Part shown: piece after piece, positions 44,301 through 53,479 of the stretch | How positions within the stretch are numbered: the first letter of the stretch is position 1 | How the letters are laid out: each line of letters opens with the position of its first letter | NCBI GenBank assembly: GCA_029876055.1 | Contig: CM056874.1 | Span: 4,588,001-4,652,000 of the forward strand | Reading direction: 5' to 3' | Length of the DNA: 64,000 bases | Source: Madurella fahalii | Taxonomy: Eukaryota; Ascomycota; Sordariomycetes; Sordariales | The notes under the pieces: model-generated | Databases searched by the model: none | What the model was told of the DNA's origin: nothing | Seen by the model: only the letters and a program-made list of their open reading frames with translations | Made by a program: the position numbers and the translations under genes

Positions 44301-45410
44301 TGAAGGCTCTCCATTCGAATCATCACAATCCTAACGAGAGTTTTTAGATGACTTAGTCTCAAGACCGATCAGGGGGAAACTTTTTTTCCCTCTTTATCCC
44401 TCCCCTTTTACCATAACTTTATTTCTACCGCCGAACATAGCTTCTGTGCTTGCGCAGGCCACCCCACCTTCTTCAGGTCTGCGCGGAGTGCAGAGTTCCT
44501 AGCTGCGGAGCTCTGTTGGGCGGCGGCTCGCCTGACCTGCCCTCGATCGCGAGCGTCATGGAATCCAGGTGCTTACTGCTCGCTGAGACGCCATCTTTTT
44601 CTATCAAGTCCGCAGATCTCGAACTCAGTCAAGCGTACCTCCTAACGCAGCCGATCGGGGAGAGTTGCGGATCAAATTCGAAAGGCTCGCGAGACTCGCG
44701 CCGACGAGTTTGATCCGTCTCTCAAATGCCGGCGTCGAGGGTGGCGGGTCAAGAGTTGGCCTCGCGATCCAGCAGCTGGTACGTGGGGCACTATAACAAA
44801 GAGCATAAGCGAGCAAGGGGGGAGAGGGGGTTTTGGGCCGACCTGCCCGAGAGCGGCCCAGAGAAACGCTCCTCCTCGAGGTGGAAATGCAACCTGCAAC
44901 AAGCCGATGCCCCACGGCCACGGCACGGCAATTAAGAGGAGTGACGGGCTGCGACGGCTGCTTGACCGGGCTGCATAGAAGGAAAAAGAAAAGGCGATCG
45001 AAGGTCGTGAGTAGAAGAGTTATTGCTCGTCGTGTAGAGCACCAAAGGCTCCAGACCAATGAATATAACCTATCTTAATAACTCGAATACCAAGTGCAAT
45101 GCACACAATACCGCAAGTCCTGGCGGCCGTGCCGCCTCAGGTGCTATTTGATTGTCTAATGTGTTCGAATTTCCTTCCGTTTGCCAGTCTCTCTCCCTTG
45201 CACGGAGACGAGACTGACCCGCTTTGTCTAGTTGTCTCTTAAGTACACAACATCGGGATTTGGTATCGCCGCTTTGCGCCTTGCTTCCTTGTTTGCTTGT
45301 GTAAAACCGAGTTAACCGAGAATCCTTACGGATAAGGCGGCCGGATGAACGGGGAACCGATCCTTTGCTGGCTGCATCTGCCGCTCCTCGTACTGCCCGC
45401 GACTCCCGCT
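41381..45410. other. Long gene-poor region with AT-rich patches
   Basis: About 4.0 kb between the gluconokinase and BCKDH E2 stops. Two patches, about 42660-43040 and 43800-44430, are visibly more AT-rich than the rest of the window and contain many TA steps (TTAA, TAAG, TTTTA). This is the look of DNA decayed by repeat-induced point mutation, although I could not identify an element, terminal repeats or a reading frame. C/T-rich stretches such as 43560-43800 resemble abandoned leader sequence. No RNA gene is recognised. Confidence 0.4.
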
Positions 45411-47013
45411 CTACCTCAGGTGCATGACCATGACGTCTGGCTCTTCAACAATGGCACGCACAATCTCGGCTGCCCGGGCCATTGTTGCGCCGTCAACGAC
45501 CCGGTGGTCGGCACTCCAGCTAAAATTGCACACCTGCCTCCGTACCACCTTGTCCTCCTCTCCCGGCACCGTCGAGAAGGCGGGCACCGTGCGCATGCGG
45601 CCGATGCCTAGGATGGCCACCTCTCGTTCCACCACCACCGGTGACAGGTATGTCCCGCCAATGTTGCCAATGTTGCTGACCGTGATCGTACCCCCTGACA
45701 TATCCTGCGGCGAGAGCTTTCCTGCCAAGGCTAGACTCTGAAGCCTGGCGAGCTCGGCAGCTATCCCGAGAACGTTGAGAGAGCCCACGTTCCTGATAAC
45801 CGGTACGAGGAGTCCTGACGGTGTGTCCATGGCGACGCCAATATTGTGTTGACTGCGCAGGACGAGCCTGGGCTTACCGTTGCCGTTTTCGACATCGACC
45901 CTGGCGTTAAGAATGGGGTACTTGTACAACGCCATAGACACGGCTTTAATGATGAAAGGAAGGTACGAGAGCTTGCCCACTTGGCTGTCGCTCAAGCCAG
46001 ACTTGGACAGGACCTTGTTGAGTCGCCCGCGCAGCTCGACAAGCGATGTGAAATCAACTTCGTCGGCATACAGGAAGTGAGGTATACTGAGCGAGCGTGT
46101 CATGGTCTTGAACATCATTTCTTGTGTCCTTGTCAAAGCAAGCGGTGTTTCCTGTTGTAGCCCGGTGGTTGACGCCTCTGGCGACTGGAAAATGCCGGAC
46201 GCTGGTGGGGTAAGGGATGGCTGTGAAGGTGGTGTCTGCGTAGATGTTGCCTTCCTCCTCTCGACAAATCTGTAAATATCTTCCTTGAGGACTCGGCCGT
46301 CCTTGCCCGTTCCATCGATTTCTGAGATGTCCACTGATAGCTCCTTTGAGAGATGTCTAACCGCGGGGGTTGCGAGCGTGGCATGTTTCCCCTTCTGCTT
46401 CGGCGCGCTTTGCGCTCCATTGTCCCCTAATGCGAGTTCCGGTGCTGGTGTCGCCACAGGAGGGGGGACCATGCGCGGTGGTTGGGTCTTCTGCTCGTCT
46501 TCTTTTGGCATGGGCTCCGGCGGTGTCAGAGCCTCCAGGCCCTCGTCCTTGGCATCCCCCTCTACGTCGATGTCGACATAGGGCTTGCCCACCTTGGCCA
46601 TCTCGCCAGCCTCATAGTATAGCTTCTTGACGACACCGTTGAAGCGACTGGTAATCTCGACGGAAGCTTTGTCGCTTTGGACCTCGCACAGCGGTGAGAA
46701 TTCCTCGACGCGTGCCCCGGGCTCGACAAACCATTGGATGATCTCAACTTCGACAATGCCTGAGACGAGGGGGTTAGCACAAGTCCAGACAGAGATGGCC
46801 AGTTGCAGTGCCAACAAACTGGATATCAAACATACCTTCGCCGATATCAGCAAGCAGCACTGGCTTGACGATGCGGAGATCTCTTGTTGCATGGAAGGCC
46901 CTTACCGCCGGCGCGGATAGGGGAGCGAGGCATGCACCCCGCGCATGTCGATATAGACCTCTGTAGAGGCGCCATTGCTGACGCACCGCGCGGGAACTCT
47001 GATTCCAAAACAT
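45411..47013 (-). CDS. Branched-chain alpha-keto acid dehydrogenase E2 (dihydrolipoyl transacylase)
   Basis: Two exons, 47013-46836 and 46759-45411, give 508 residues. It is the core of the mitochondrial complex that oxidises keto acids from Leu, Ile and Val. An Arg-rich presequence (AVRQQWRLYRGLYRHARG) precedes the lipoyl domain, with the lipoyl Lys at about K90 in VQSDKASVEITSRF. A Pro-rich hinge leads to the E3-binding domain (ATPAVRHLSKELSVDISEID, GRVLKEDIYRFV) and the catalytic core. The active site HxxxDG is DHRVVDGA (H478, D482). The lipoyl sequence SDKASVEITSRFNGVVKKLY is of the branched-chain type rather than pyruvate (ETDKA) or 2-oxoglutarate. The single intron splits the conserved LADIGEG-IVEVEI region. 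It is divergent from atp10 with 336 nt between starts. Confidence 0.94.
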
Positions 47014-47349
47014 GTCGGACAAGAATGGGCGGTTTCACCAACTTCAGGTTCGCATGCGCTCACATCTTAAAGAGTTCAATTGATCCCCGCGTGGGCATCT
47101 CACGAAAGACAGCGTGGTCCAAGGCAATGGCTTGCTGCGGCTTAACCCTGCCCCTGCTGAATGACGTTGAGCCGAGAGACCACCACCGTGGATAGCCGAG
47201 CGCCTGGCTACACTTGCTCCGAACCTCAGCTCCAACGATAAGGGCCCCTGGTCAATCTGACAGTGGGGCGCGCCGAGCTTCTCGCGTGGAAATTTCTCGG
47301 GAGCCCGAAACCGCAATTCGACGAACATCTGCTCCAACACACGCCCATC
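47014..47349. promoter_or_regulatory. Divergent promoter, BCKDH E2 / atp10
   Basis: Only 336 nt separate the two start codons, so both mitochondrial genes must share this promoter. Several short upstream ATGs exist on the plus strand (for example at 47129). I cannot name a factor site. Confidence 0.55.
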
Positions 47350-48459
47350 ATGCTCGCCCGGGCAGGCATCCGAACGGGCACGCAGACAGTGACCTGTATG
47401 CTCTGCCAATGGCGGTCCTTTAGTATCACTTACCGCCAGCTGGCCGACAAACCGTCCACTCCGGCTCCCAATGGGAAACCTAGAGCTCCCCCGGTCACCA
47501 GTGATGGAGGTGTGTCGGAGGGGCCACTCGCCCATGCGCCCCGCGGATATGGCAAGAAACTCCAGGAATTCACGCCAATGCCGCTGTCGAGGCCGATTGG
47601 CATGAATTTCCCTCCGAGCGCGGGCGAGAACACTGGCATCGACACGCGTAGCATTAGACAGCGCAGGGACGACTTTGTCAACTATGAGAAGCACCTGCAA
47701 CGTCGGGAATATCTGTAAGATACCACATAGCTTGCATATAAAGGAGTGAAAGAAAAAAAGAACACCTGAAGTTAACACGACCCTCCCCCTCAACGCAGCA
47801 AATCCAAAATCTCACGCCCTTACTTCCGCGACTGGCGCAACCTCCAATTCCACAAGGGCAAGACCTTCCTCGCCCCGCCACGCCCCTTCCGGGCCGATCT
47901 CTCGCTCTACTTCCCCAACATCCACGGACGAACCCTCGCCAAGACGCCGGCCGCCAAAGCCGCCGACACGACACCGCTGCTTGAGGGCCACGCCTCTGTC
48001 GTGACCATCTTCAGCAGCATGTGGGCCGAGAACCAGGCTCGCAGCTTCACGGGCATCAAGGAGAACCCGGCGCTGCACGAGCTGCTGCGCGCCAGCGCCG
48101 GCCGCACCCAGCTAGTTCAGGTCAACGTGGAGGAGGACATGCTCAAGGCGTGGCTGGTGCGCCTGTTCTTGGGTTCGCTGCGCAGGCGGGTCGGCAAGGA
48201 GAATTGGGACAAGTATTTCCTCGTGCGAAAGGGGATCACGGACGAGATCCGCGAATCGATCGGGTTGCTGAACAGCAAGGTGGGTTATACCTACCTCGTG
48301 GACCACCAGTGCAGAATACGCTGGGCTGGGAGCGGTCTTGCAGAGGCTGAGGAGAAGGAGGGCTTGGTGAAGGGGATGCAGAGGATATTGGACGAGATGA
48401 GCAAGGAAGGCGTTGGGGAGCATTATGTGAGGAAGGCCGTTGCGAAGAAACCGGCGTGA
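47350..48459 (+). CDS. atp10: Mitochondrial ATP synthase assembly factor Atp10
   Basis: Two exons, 47350-47714 and 47799-48459, give 341 residues. Atp10 chaperones Atp6 into the Fo sector of the ATP synthase at the inner membrane. The start MLARAGIRTGTQTVTCMLCQ is a presequence; the frame is open upstream without an earlier ATG. Recognisable blocks are SRPYFRDWRNLQFHKGKTFL, FRADLSLYFPNIHGRTL, HASVVTIFSSMWAENQARSF, QLVQVNVEEDMLKAWLVRLF, WDKYFLVRKG and GYTYLVDHQCRIRWAGSG. The last two are typical of the family's degenerate peroxiredoxin-like fold. Fungal members are longer than the 279-residue yeast protein mainly by a Pro-rich N-terminal segment. The intron has a GTAAGA donor and CGCAG acceptor. 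Confidence 0.9.
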
Positions 48460-48871
48460 AGTAGACGGACAGAGAGACGGACTGGTTTCCCATTGTGATA
48501 CCCCCCTTTACTTGTATAACCACAGCCGCTCGTGTATGTGTCTCAGCTTGCTGTAAGAATAGATGAGAAATGAGGGGATAGAAGTAAGGGCTAAATGCCT
48601 TTGCATCAGAATTGCATCATGATCTCTCACTGGGGAGTCTTGGAACGGTAATGATCCATTACACCGTCACACATAAATGTACATGTAGCAGTCTGACCCG
48701 AAACCATACTCCTGACGCCTCGAAATCCCCGTTCCACGCCATGCTTTCCGAGAGATGGATGAGAACAAACATTAGTCTTAGAGCCTGGTGTGCTGGCCCC
48801 CGCCCCTCCTTTCGTCATATTCCTTGCTTTGCAGTACCATCACATCGACGTGTCGTTTTCGAAGGCACCCT
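48460..48871. other. Convergent intergenic region, atp10 / gos1
   Basis: This 412-nt stretch between convergent stops is presumed 3' UTR of both genes. Nothing distinctive is seen. Confidence 0.45.
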
Positions 48872-49682
48872 TTAGAGGAAGAACCAAAACACCAGAAAGC
48901 AAAACGCGATAAACGATCCCATGATGATACCGTCCCTCCGCTTCTTGGCCGATATGCGCCCAATCAGCGTGTTGATGCCCGGCACCTGGCTCGCGGCTAG
49001 CGTGATGCGCCGGTTGATGCTGGCCAGGGTTTCGCGCTGCAGCGCGAAGCTGTCCTGCACCGCGTACGCCTGGCTCAGCACGCTGTCGGCCACGTCGTGG
49101 CTGCGGTCCAGCCGGGACCGCTCATCCAGCATATACTCGGCCTCGGCCGCCGCCGGGTTGGCCGCCCGGTATGCCGAGATGTCGTCACGCACGCTGCCCA
49201 ACAGGTTGGCCCGATCGCGCGCCTCCTTGAGCGTCGTCCGCAGGCGGGAGAGGTCGCGTCGGTGGTCGGCGAGCTTGTCGCGCAGCAAGGCGAGGTTGTT
49301 TTGTTTCAGCGCCGACGAGGTCAGCGTCGCTTCTGAGTCGAGCAGGCGGCCGAGCTGGGCGATGACGCCTTCGCGCTGTGGATAGGGCAAGGCAAGATTA
49401 GCAGGTGATACAGAGCCGGGAGTGTTGTTAACCCGAGCTTGCCTTGTCGAGCAACTCCTGGAGTTTTGCCTCGGCATTCTTCTCTTCTTCCGTCGGCTTC
49501 GGGGGGATGCTCGTCTGCGTCGAGAACTGCGAATACGTTTGTAGGAATGTCTCGGTCTGGCGGGCCCGACTTGTTAGCAATCTCAGGCATCTCTTTTCCG
49601 AAGCCGACTTCCTCACCTGCGCTTCTAATGCCCTGGCCTGTTGTCTTAGCTGGGCCCAGCCCTGACCTGCGGTTGTTGCCAT
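48872..49682 (-). CDS. gos1: Golgi v-SNARE Gos1 (GS28/GOSR1)
   Basis: Three exons, 49682-49617, 49556-49443 and 49375-48872, give 227 residues, the typical size. Gos1 is a Qb-SNARE for intra-Golgi and retrograde fusion. An N-terminal helical domain opens with GWAQLRQQARALEAQTETFL. The block NLLGSVRDDISAYR is the family signature. The SNARE motif runs through ERSRLDRSHDVADSVLSQAY and QRETLASINRRITLAASQVP, with PGINTLIGRISAKKRRDGII leading into a C-terminal anchor (MGSFIAFCFLVFWFFL) that ends the protein, as in tail-anchored SNAREs. Intron 2 (49442-49376) is GC-AG with donor AAG|GCAAGC; no GT site nearby restores the frame. Confidence 0.92.
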
Positions 49683-50565
49683 GTTGCCTGCAGTGACGAG
49701 GAACAAGGGGGTAGAATGGCAGCCGACTGCATCCGGACGCTGGGCGCCGAATTATGGGGTCTTCCTGGACGCTTATGCGGGCCACCGATCCCCCAAGCCT
49801 CTTTGTGAGGTCAGGCGTGGATACCCTGAAACTGTGGCTTCTTGGATTAAACAGCGCCACAGCCGTGTGTCAGGGCCAAACTTTGGAGTGGCTTATCCTC
49901 GAAGTTTGGATTGCGAAGCACAGCAAGGCGGAAGGCGCGGCTCAGAAGATTCTCGTAGTTGTGTAGAGCCAAGGCGTTCACTACTGGAAGCTGAAGAGAC
50001 GCTGCGACAAGCAAAGGGCATGAGGTCCCTGAGTGTTGGGATCTGCAAGCCTAGCAGTCTGTGTGGCGGTGCTAATTGGTACGTCAGGCCGCCGTCGTCG
50101 TCCAAGTGTGACAACTGTCAACAGCTGGCTCGTCGCGAAGTGGCTGAACCAAGGGATCATTCGTTCAAGTCGTCTCACAGAGCCATGATCACTTTAAATG
50201 GACTTCCTGACAGTGAGTTCCATGACCCTCGAGCCTGTTTACTCGGGTCGTTTAGGTTGTGTCTTCGGCACTGGAACCCGGGCCCAGGTTGACTGTGCCT
50301 CGTTGTATTCAGTCATCCCCAGTGCATTTTCACAAAATACCATGTACAGATCACCCGGGGGGCATCCCATTTGCTCTAAACCCGATTGTTGTTCATGGCT
50401 CCGATCCTCTGCAAAGCCCGGTAATTTTGTGATCTTGATGACTGTAAACCCTCATTACAGACGCCGTAATGGACCGAGAACCGTCAAACGTCCAAATGCA
50501 ATTGGCCAAGCCATTCCGTAAACCGCGCCGCCTGACCTCCCATCGCACCTTCTCGTCTCCCCCCT
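49683..50565. promoter_or_regulatory. Region between gos1 start and rpl6 stop
   Basis: About 880 nt on the minus strand hold the gos1 promoter and the rpl6 3' UTR. Plus-strand frames here (for example 49681-50292) lack motifs. No RNA gene is recognised. Confidence 0.45.
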
Positions 50566-51497
50566 TTACCACTTCATCTCGTGGGGCTTGTCGCCCTTGC
50601 GGAGACTGAAAGAGGCGGCAAGGTAGCTCGCAAGCATGTCGACCTTCTTGATGTTGGCAATCAGCGCCTTGTCGATGGCCTTCTGGTCGGCTGCCCGGCT
50701 GCTGGAGACCTCCTTCTTCTGTGCTTCTTGTCAGCCCTGGAGTCCACGGAATGCGTACATCTTTTGGCCCGACTCCGGCTCGTACCTGGGGCTTCTCTCC
50801 CTGCTTGAAAAACGCTTCCTCACCGGCCTTCTCCTTGGCCTTCTCTGCCGTGAAGTACTTCGGCCGCGCGATCTCCTCAATCTTGGCCTCGTCGACGCCA
50901 GCCAGGTCGACCTTCAGTGATGTGGCGATCACGTATCTCGAGTTGACGCGGCGAAGAGGAACACCGTTGATCTTGAAGGGCCCGGTAACGAGCAGAACAC
51001 CCTGGTCGAGGGTCTTGAGGAGGACGACGCGCTTGCCACGGAACCGACCAGCGAGCAGAATCAGAACGGTACCGGGCTGGAGGGAGCTGCGGGGGGTCCA
51101 CGAGCGGATGGCCTTGCGGACCTGAGAATGACTGTTAGAACCAATGCTGTGCCAAAGAGTGCTGATGCAGTGAATCCGGCCGCCGCCACGTCCTTCCATG
51201 CTCTTTCACGGTATCCCGATCCGATTCCCGCCCCGTCTCCATATTTCCGCATCAAGATCGCCTCGGAGACGCATGCTGCCCATCCCAGCCAACCGGGACC
51301 GAATTGACCTCGAGTTCCACCAAATTCGCACTCCCAGGACGTTCGCAGTGCCGGATATCAGCTTCAAAAATGCAGCCACGTACCTGGCGCGGCTTGGCCT
51401 CATCCTCAGCAGGGTACCATTTCTGAGCCTTCTCGGACGGTTGGGGAACCGTCCGAGTCGACTTGCCAAAGGTCTTTGTCGTAGGAGCCGACGACAT
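50566..51497 (-). CDS. rpl6: 60S ribosomal protein L6 (eL6)
   Basis: Three exons, 51497-51384, 51121-50786 and 50718-50566, give 200 residues, the normal fungal size. Conserved blocks are PGTVLILLAGRFRGKRVVLL, LLVTGPFKINGVPLRRVNSR, YVIATSLKVDL and the tail ASYLAASFSLRKGDKPHEMK. The N-terminus is basic and eL6-like. A 5'-UTR intron is probable: just before the ATG, the minus strand reads ATTACTAACACACCACACAG, a branch point plus acceptor; the donor is not certain. The gene shares a 372-nt promoter with rpl35. The protein sits on the solvent side of the large subunit. Confidence 0.95.
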
Positions 51498-51869
51498 CTT
51501 GAGCGCTTTGGCTGTGTGGTGTGTTAGTAATTTTCGTGGTCGGTCGTCAACTTCTTGACTGCTGCTGCTCGAGATTTTGAAATGAGCGAACGGTTCCGGT
51601 TGTGCGCAAGTTCGAAAAGCACCAAACCCCAAGCTAACCGCTTTTGGAATTGGAGAAAATTCACGCCTGAGGCAGAAGTTGGTGCACGGGCCATTTTGCG
51701 TTTGTAGGGTTTTCCGCCCTCCCTGCCATTTTGCGCATCCACACCACTCAGATTTTGTTAGACCGAGAGCCCGCAGGAGAGGCTGTTCCCTTCCAACGAC
51801 CCGAGGACCCGTCGCTGTCAAAGGAATCGTCGCCCATCGCCCATTTGACTCGACACCAAATCTTTCACA
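51498..51869. promoter_or_regulatory. Divergent ribosomal-protein promoter, rpl6 / rpl35
   Basis: The two ribosomal protein starts are 372 nt apart. The sequence GCCATTTTGCG occurs twice as a direct repeat, at 51690-51700 and 51725-51735. Between the copies is GTAGGGTTTT; its reverse strand reads AAAACCCTAC, a telobox-like motif often found at ribosomal protein promoters. Both copies lie nearer rpl35. They are plausible shared control sites, but function is inferred. Confidence 0.6.
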
Positions 51870-52598
51870 ATGGTAAGTGTCACACGACCCTTTTGGCGCT
51901 GTTTCTCAACAATCGCATTTATCGTCACTACCCCCGCCTCGACCCGTTATCGAAGCCCGTCCGGGTTGTGCGGGTCAAACTTTTCAAGGGATCGCGAGTG
52001 CAGTGGCTGACTATCATGTCACAGTCTTCCGGCAAGGTCAAGGCGGGCCAATTATGGTCTAAGAACAAGGAGGAGCTCACCAAACAGCTCAGTGAGCTCA
52101 AGACGGAGCTGGGCCAGCTGCGCATCCAGAAGATCGTCTCCTCGGGCACCAAGCTTACCAAGATGTACGTCGATCCCGTCTTCCGGCTCGCTGCGATGAA
52201 TACTCGAGAACGAAACGATACGCGGGGTAGGGGGTAAAAGACAGCTTTAGCTGACACGTGTCTTTGTCGCAGCCACGACCTCCGCAAGTCGATCGCCCGC
52301 GTCCTGACCATCATCAACGCGAAGCAACGGGCTCAACTCCGCCTATTCTACAAGAACAAGAAGTACCTGCCTCTTGACCTCCGGGCTAAGCAGACACGTG
52401 CCATCCGCCGCCGCTTGTCCAAGGAGGACGCCTCGAGAGTTCTGGAAAAGACCAAGAAGCGCCAAACGCACTTCCCTCAGCGGAAATTCGCCGTCAAGGT
52501 ATGAAGCGCCCGGTGGATCGGTTCAGGAGAGGATATTGCCATCCAGGCCGTGCCTGTTGTGTGCTGGGCAATGCTGACAGGGCGTTCAGGCTGCATAA
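51870..52598 (+). CDS. rpl35: 60S ribosomal protein L35 (uL29)
   Basis: Four exons, 51870-51872, 52025-52164, 52273-52498 and 52590-52598, give 125 residues. Exon 1 is only the ATG codon, followed by GTAAGT; exon 2 starts SSGKVKAGQLWSKNKEELTK. The body, LRIQKIVSSGTKLTKIHDLR, RKSIARVLTIINAKQRAQLR and RQTHFPQRKFAVK, is typical L35, which binds at the peptide tunnel exit and contacts SRP. Reading on past AAG gives V-stop at 52504, but a GTATGA donor, CTGAC branch and TTCAG acceptor let a final exon code Ala-Ala-stop. That gives the AVKAA ending, close to the KA ending of eukaryotic L35. I prefer the spliced ending. Confidence 0.93.
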
Positions 52599-53479
52599 CG
52601 GAGTTTTCGTGGGTAATGGGACGGGGTGTAACTAGGGCACTAGGGCACTGGCGGCACGGTTATAAAAGATTTCGCACTCCAACACATGGCATCATCCCAG
52701 GGAATCATGCTTTCAGGGTTTGGGGGTGTTATACGAGGTCAATGAATTCTCGGTCCGGCTAGGTACCTCCACCGCTGCCGAATGAAAGCGCGACGCTGAA
52801 ACACCCACATCAGTCCCTCCTTCGGTGATGTACATGGGATGCTGAATGCGCCGGTGGGTGCCTCGGCTTGAATAGCGTTCCGTCGTGGATTGAGCAGCCT
52901 GGCTGTGTGAACATGGTTTCTGGCCTTGTTCCCCATCCGGATCTTATGACACAACAGTTGTCCAACCCAATCATGGCCGGTGTCGTCCGCTGCCTGCTTA
53001 CTCCTGCACTTATTGAAACGCTTGCAAATTCCCAAATGCGTGTATCGTGTTGAGACGCACTCCCAGTACAAACCGCTTGATATATTGGGAACGAAAGGAG
53101 CCTACAGTAAGTTCCGAGGCGTGAGGAAATCCCAGAGTGAGGGTGGGAGGGCCGGCGACTCAAATCACTGTCTTTGTCTAAATTCATATCGAATAACACG
53201 TAACGGACCCCACCTTCGTAGGAGCATGCCAGCTTGCGCCAAGGCCCGGTGAGGCTGAGGTGACTTTCTGTAGCGTCTTCACCGCCCGGCAGAAGCACGA
53301 GAGGCGCCCTGAGTTAGGTGGGTCTGTTCTCCAATCAAGCACGCCAAGGCTGGCCCCTGTCAATGATGCTGAAGCTCCAAACTGTCCTCTCCACACGTTC
53401 CAATGCTTCCAATGCTCTCGCCCGCAGCCTCCCAACTTCAACTGGCGAGAGGCAGCACCGCAACCCAACGCAGGCCACC
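52599..53479. promoter_or_regulatory. Intergenic region, rpl35 / stt3
   Basis: About 880 nt holds the rpl35 3' UTR and the stt3 promoter. The last 100 nt before 53480 are C-rich and leader-like. No gene or RNA is recognised. Confidence 0.45.
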
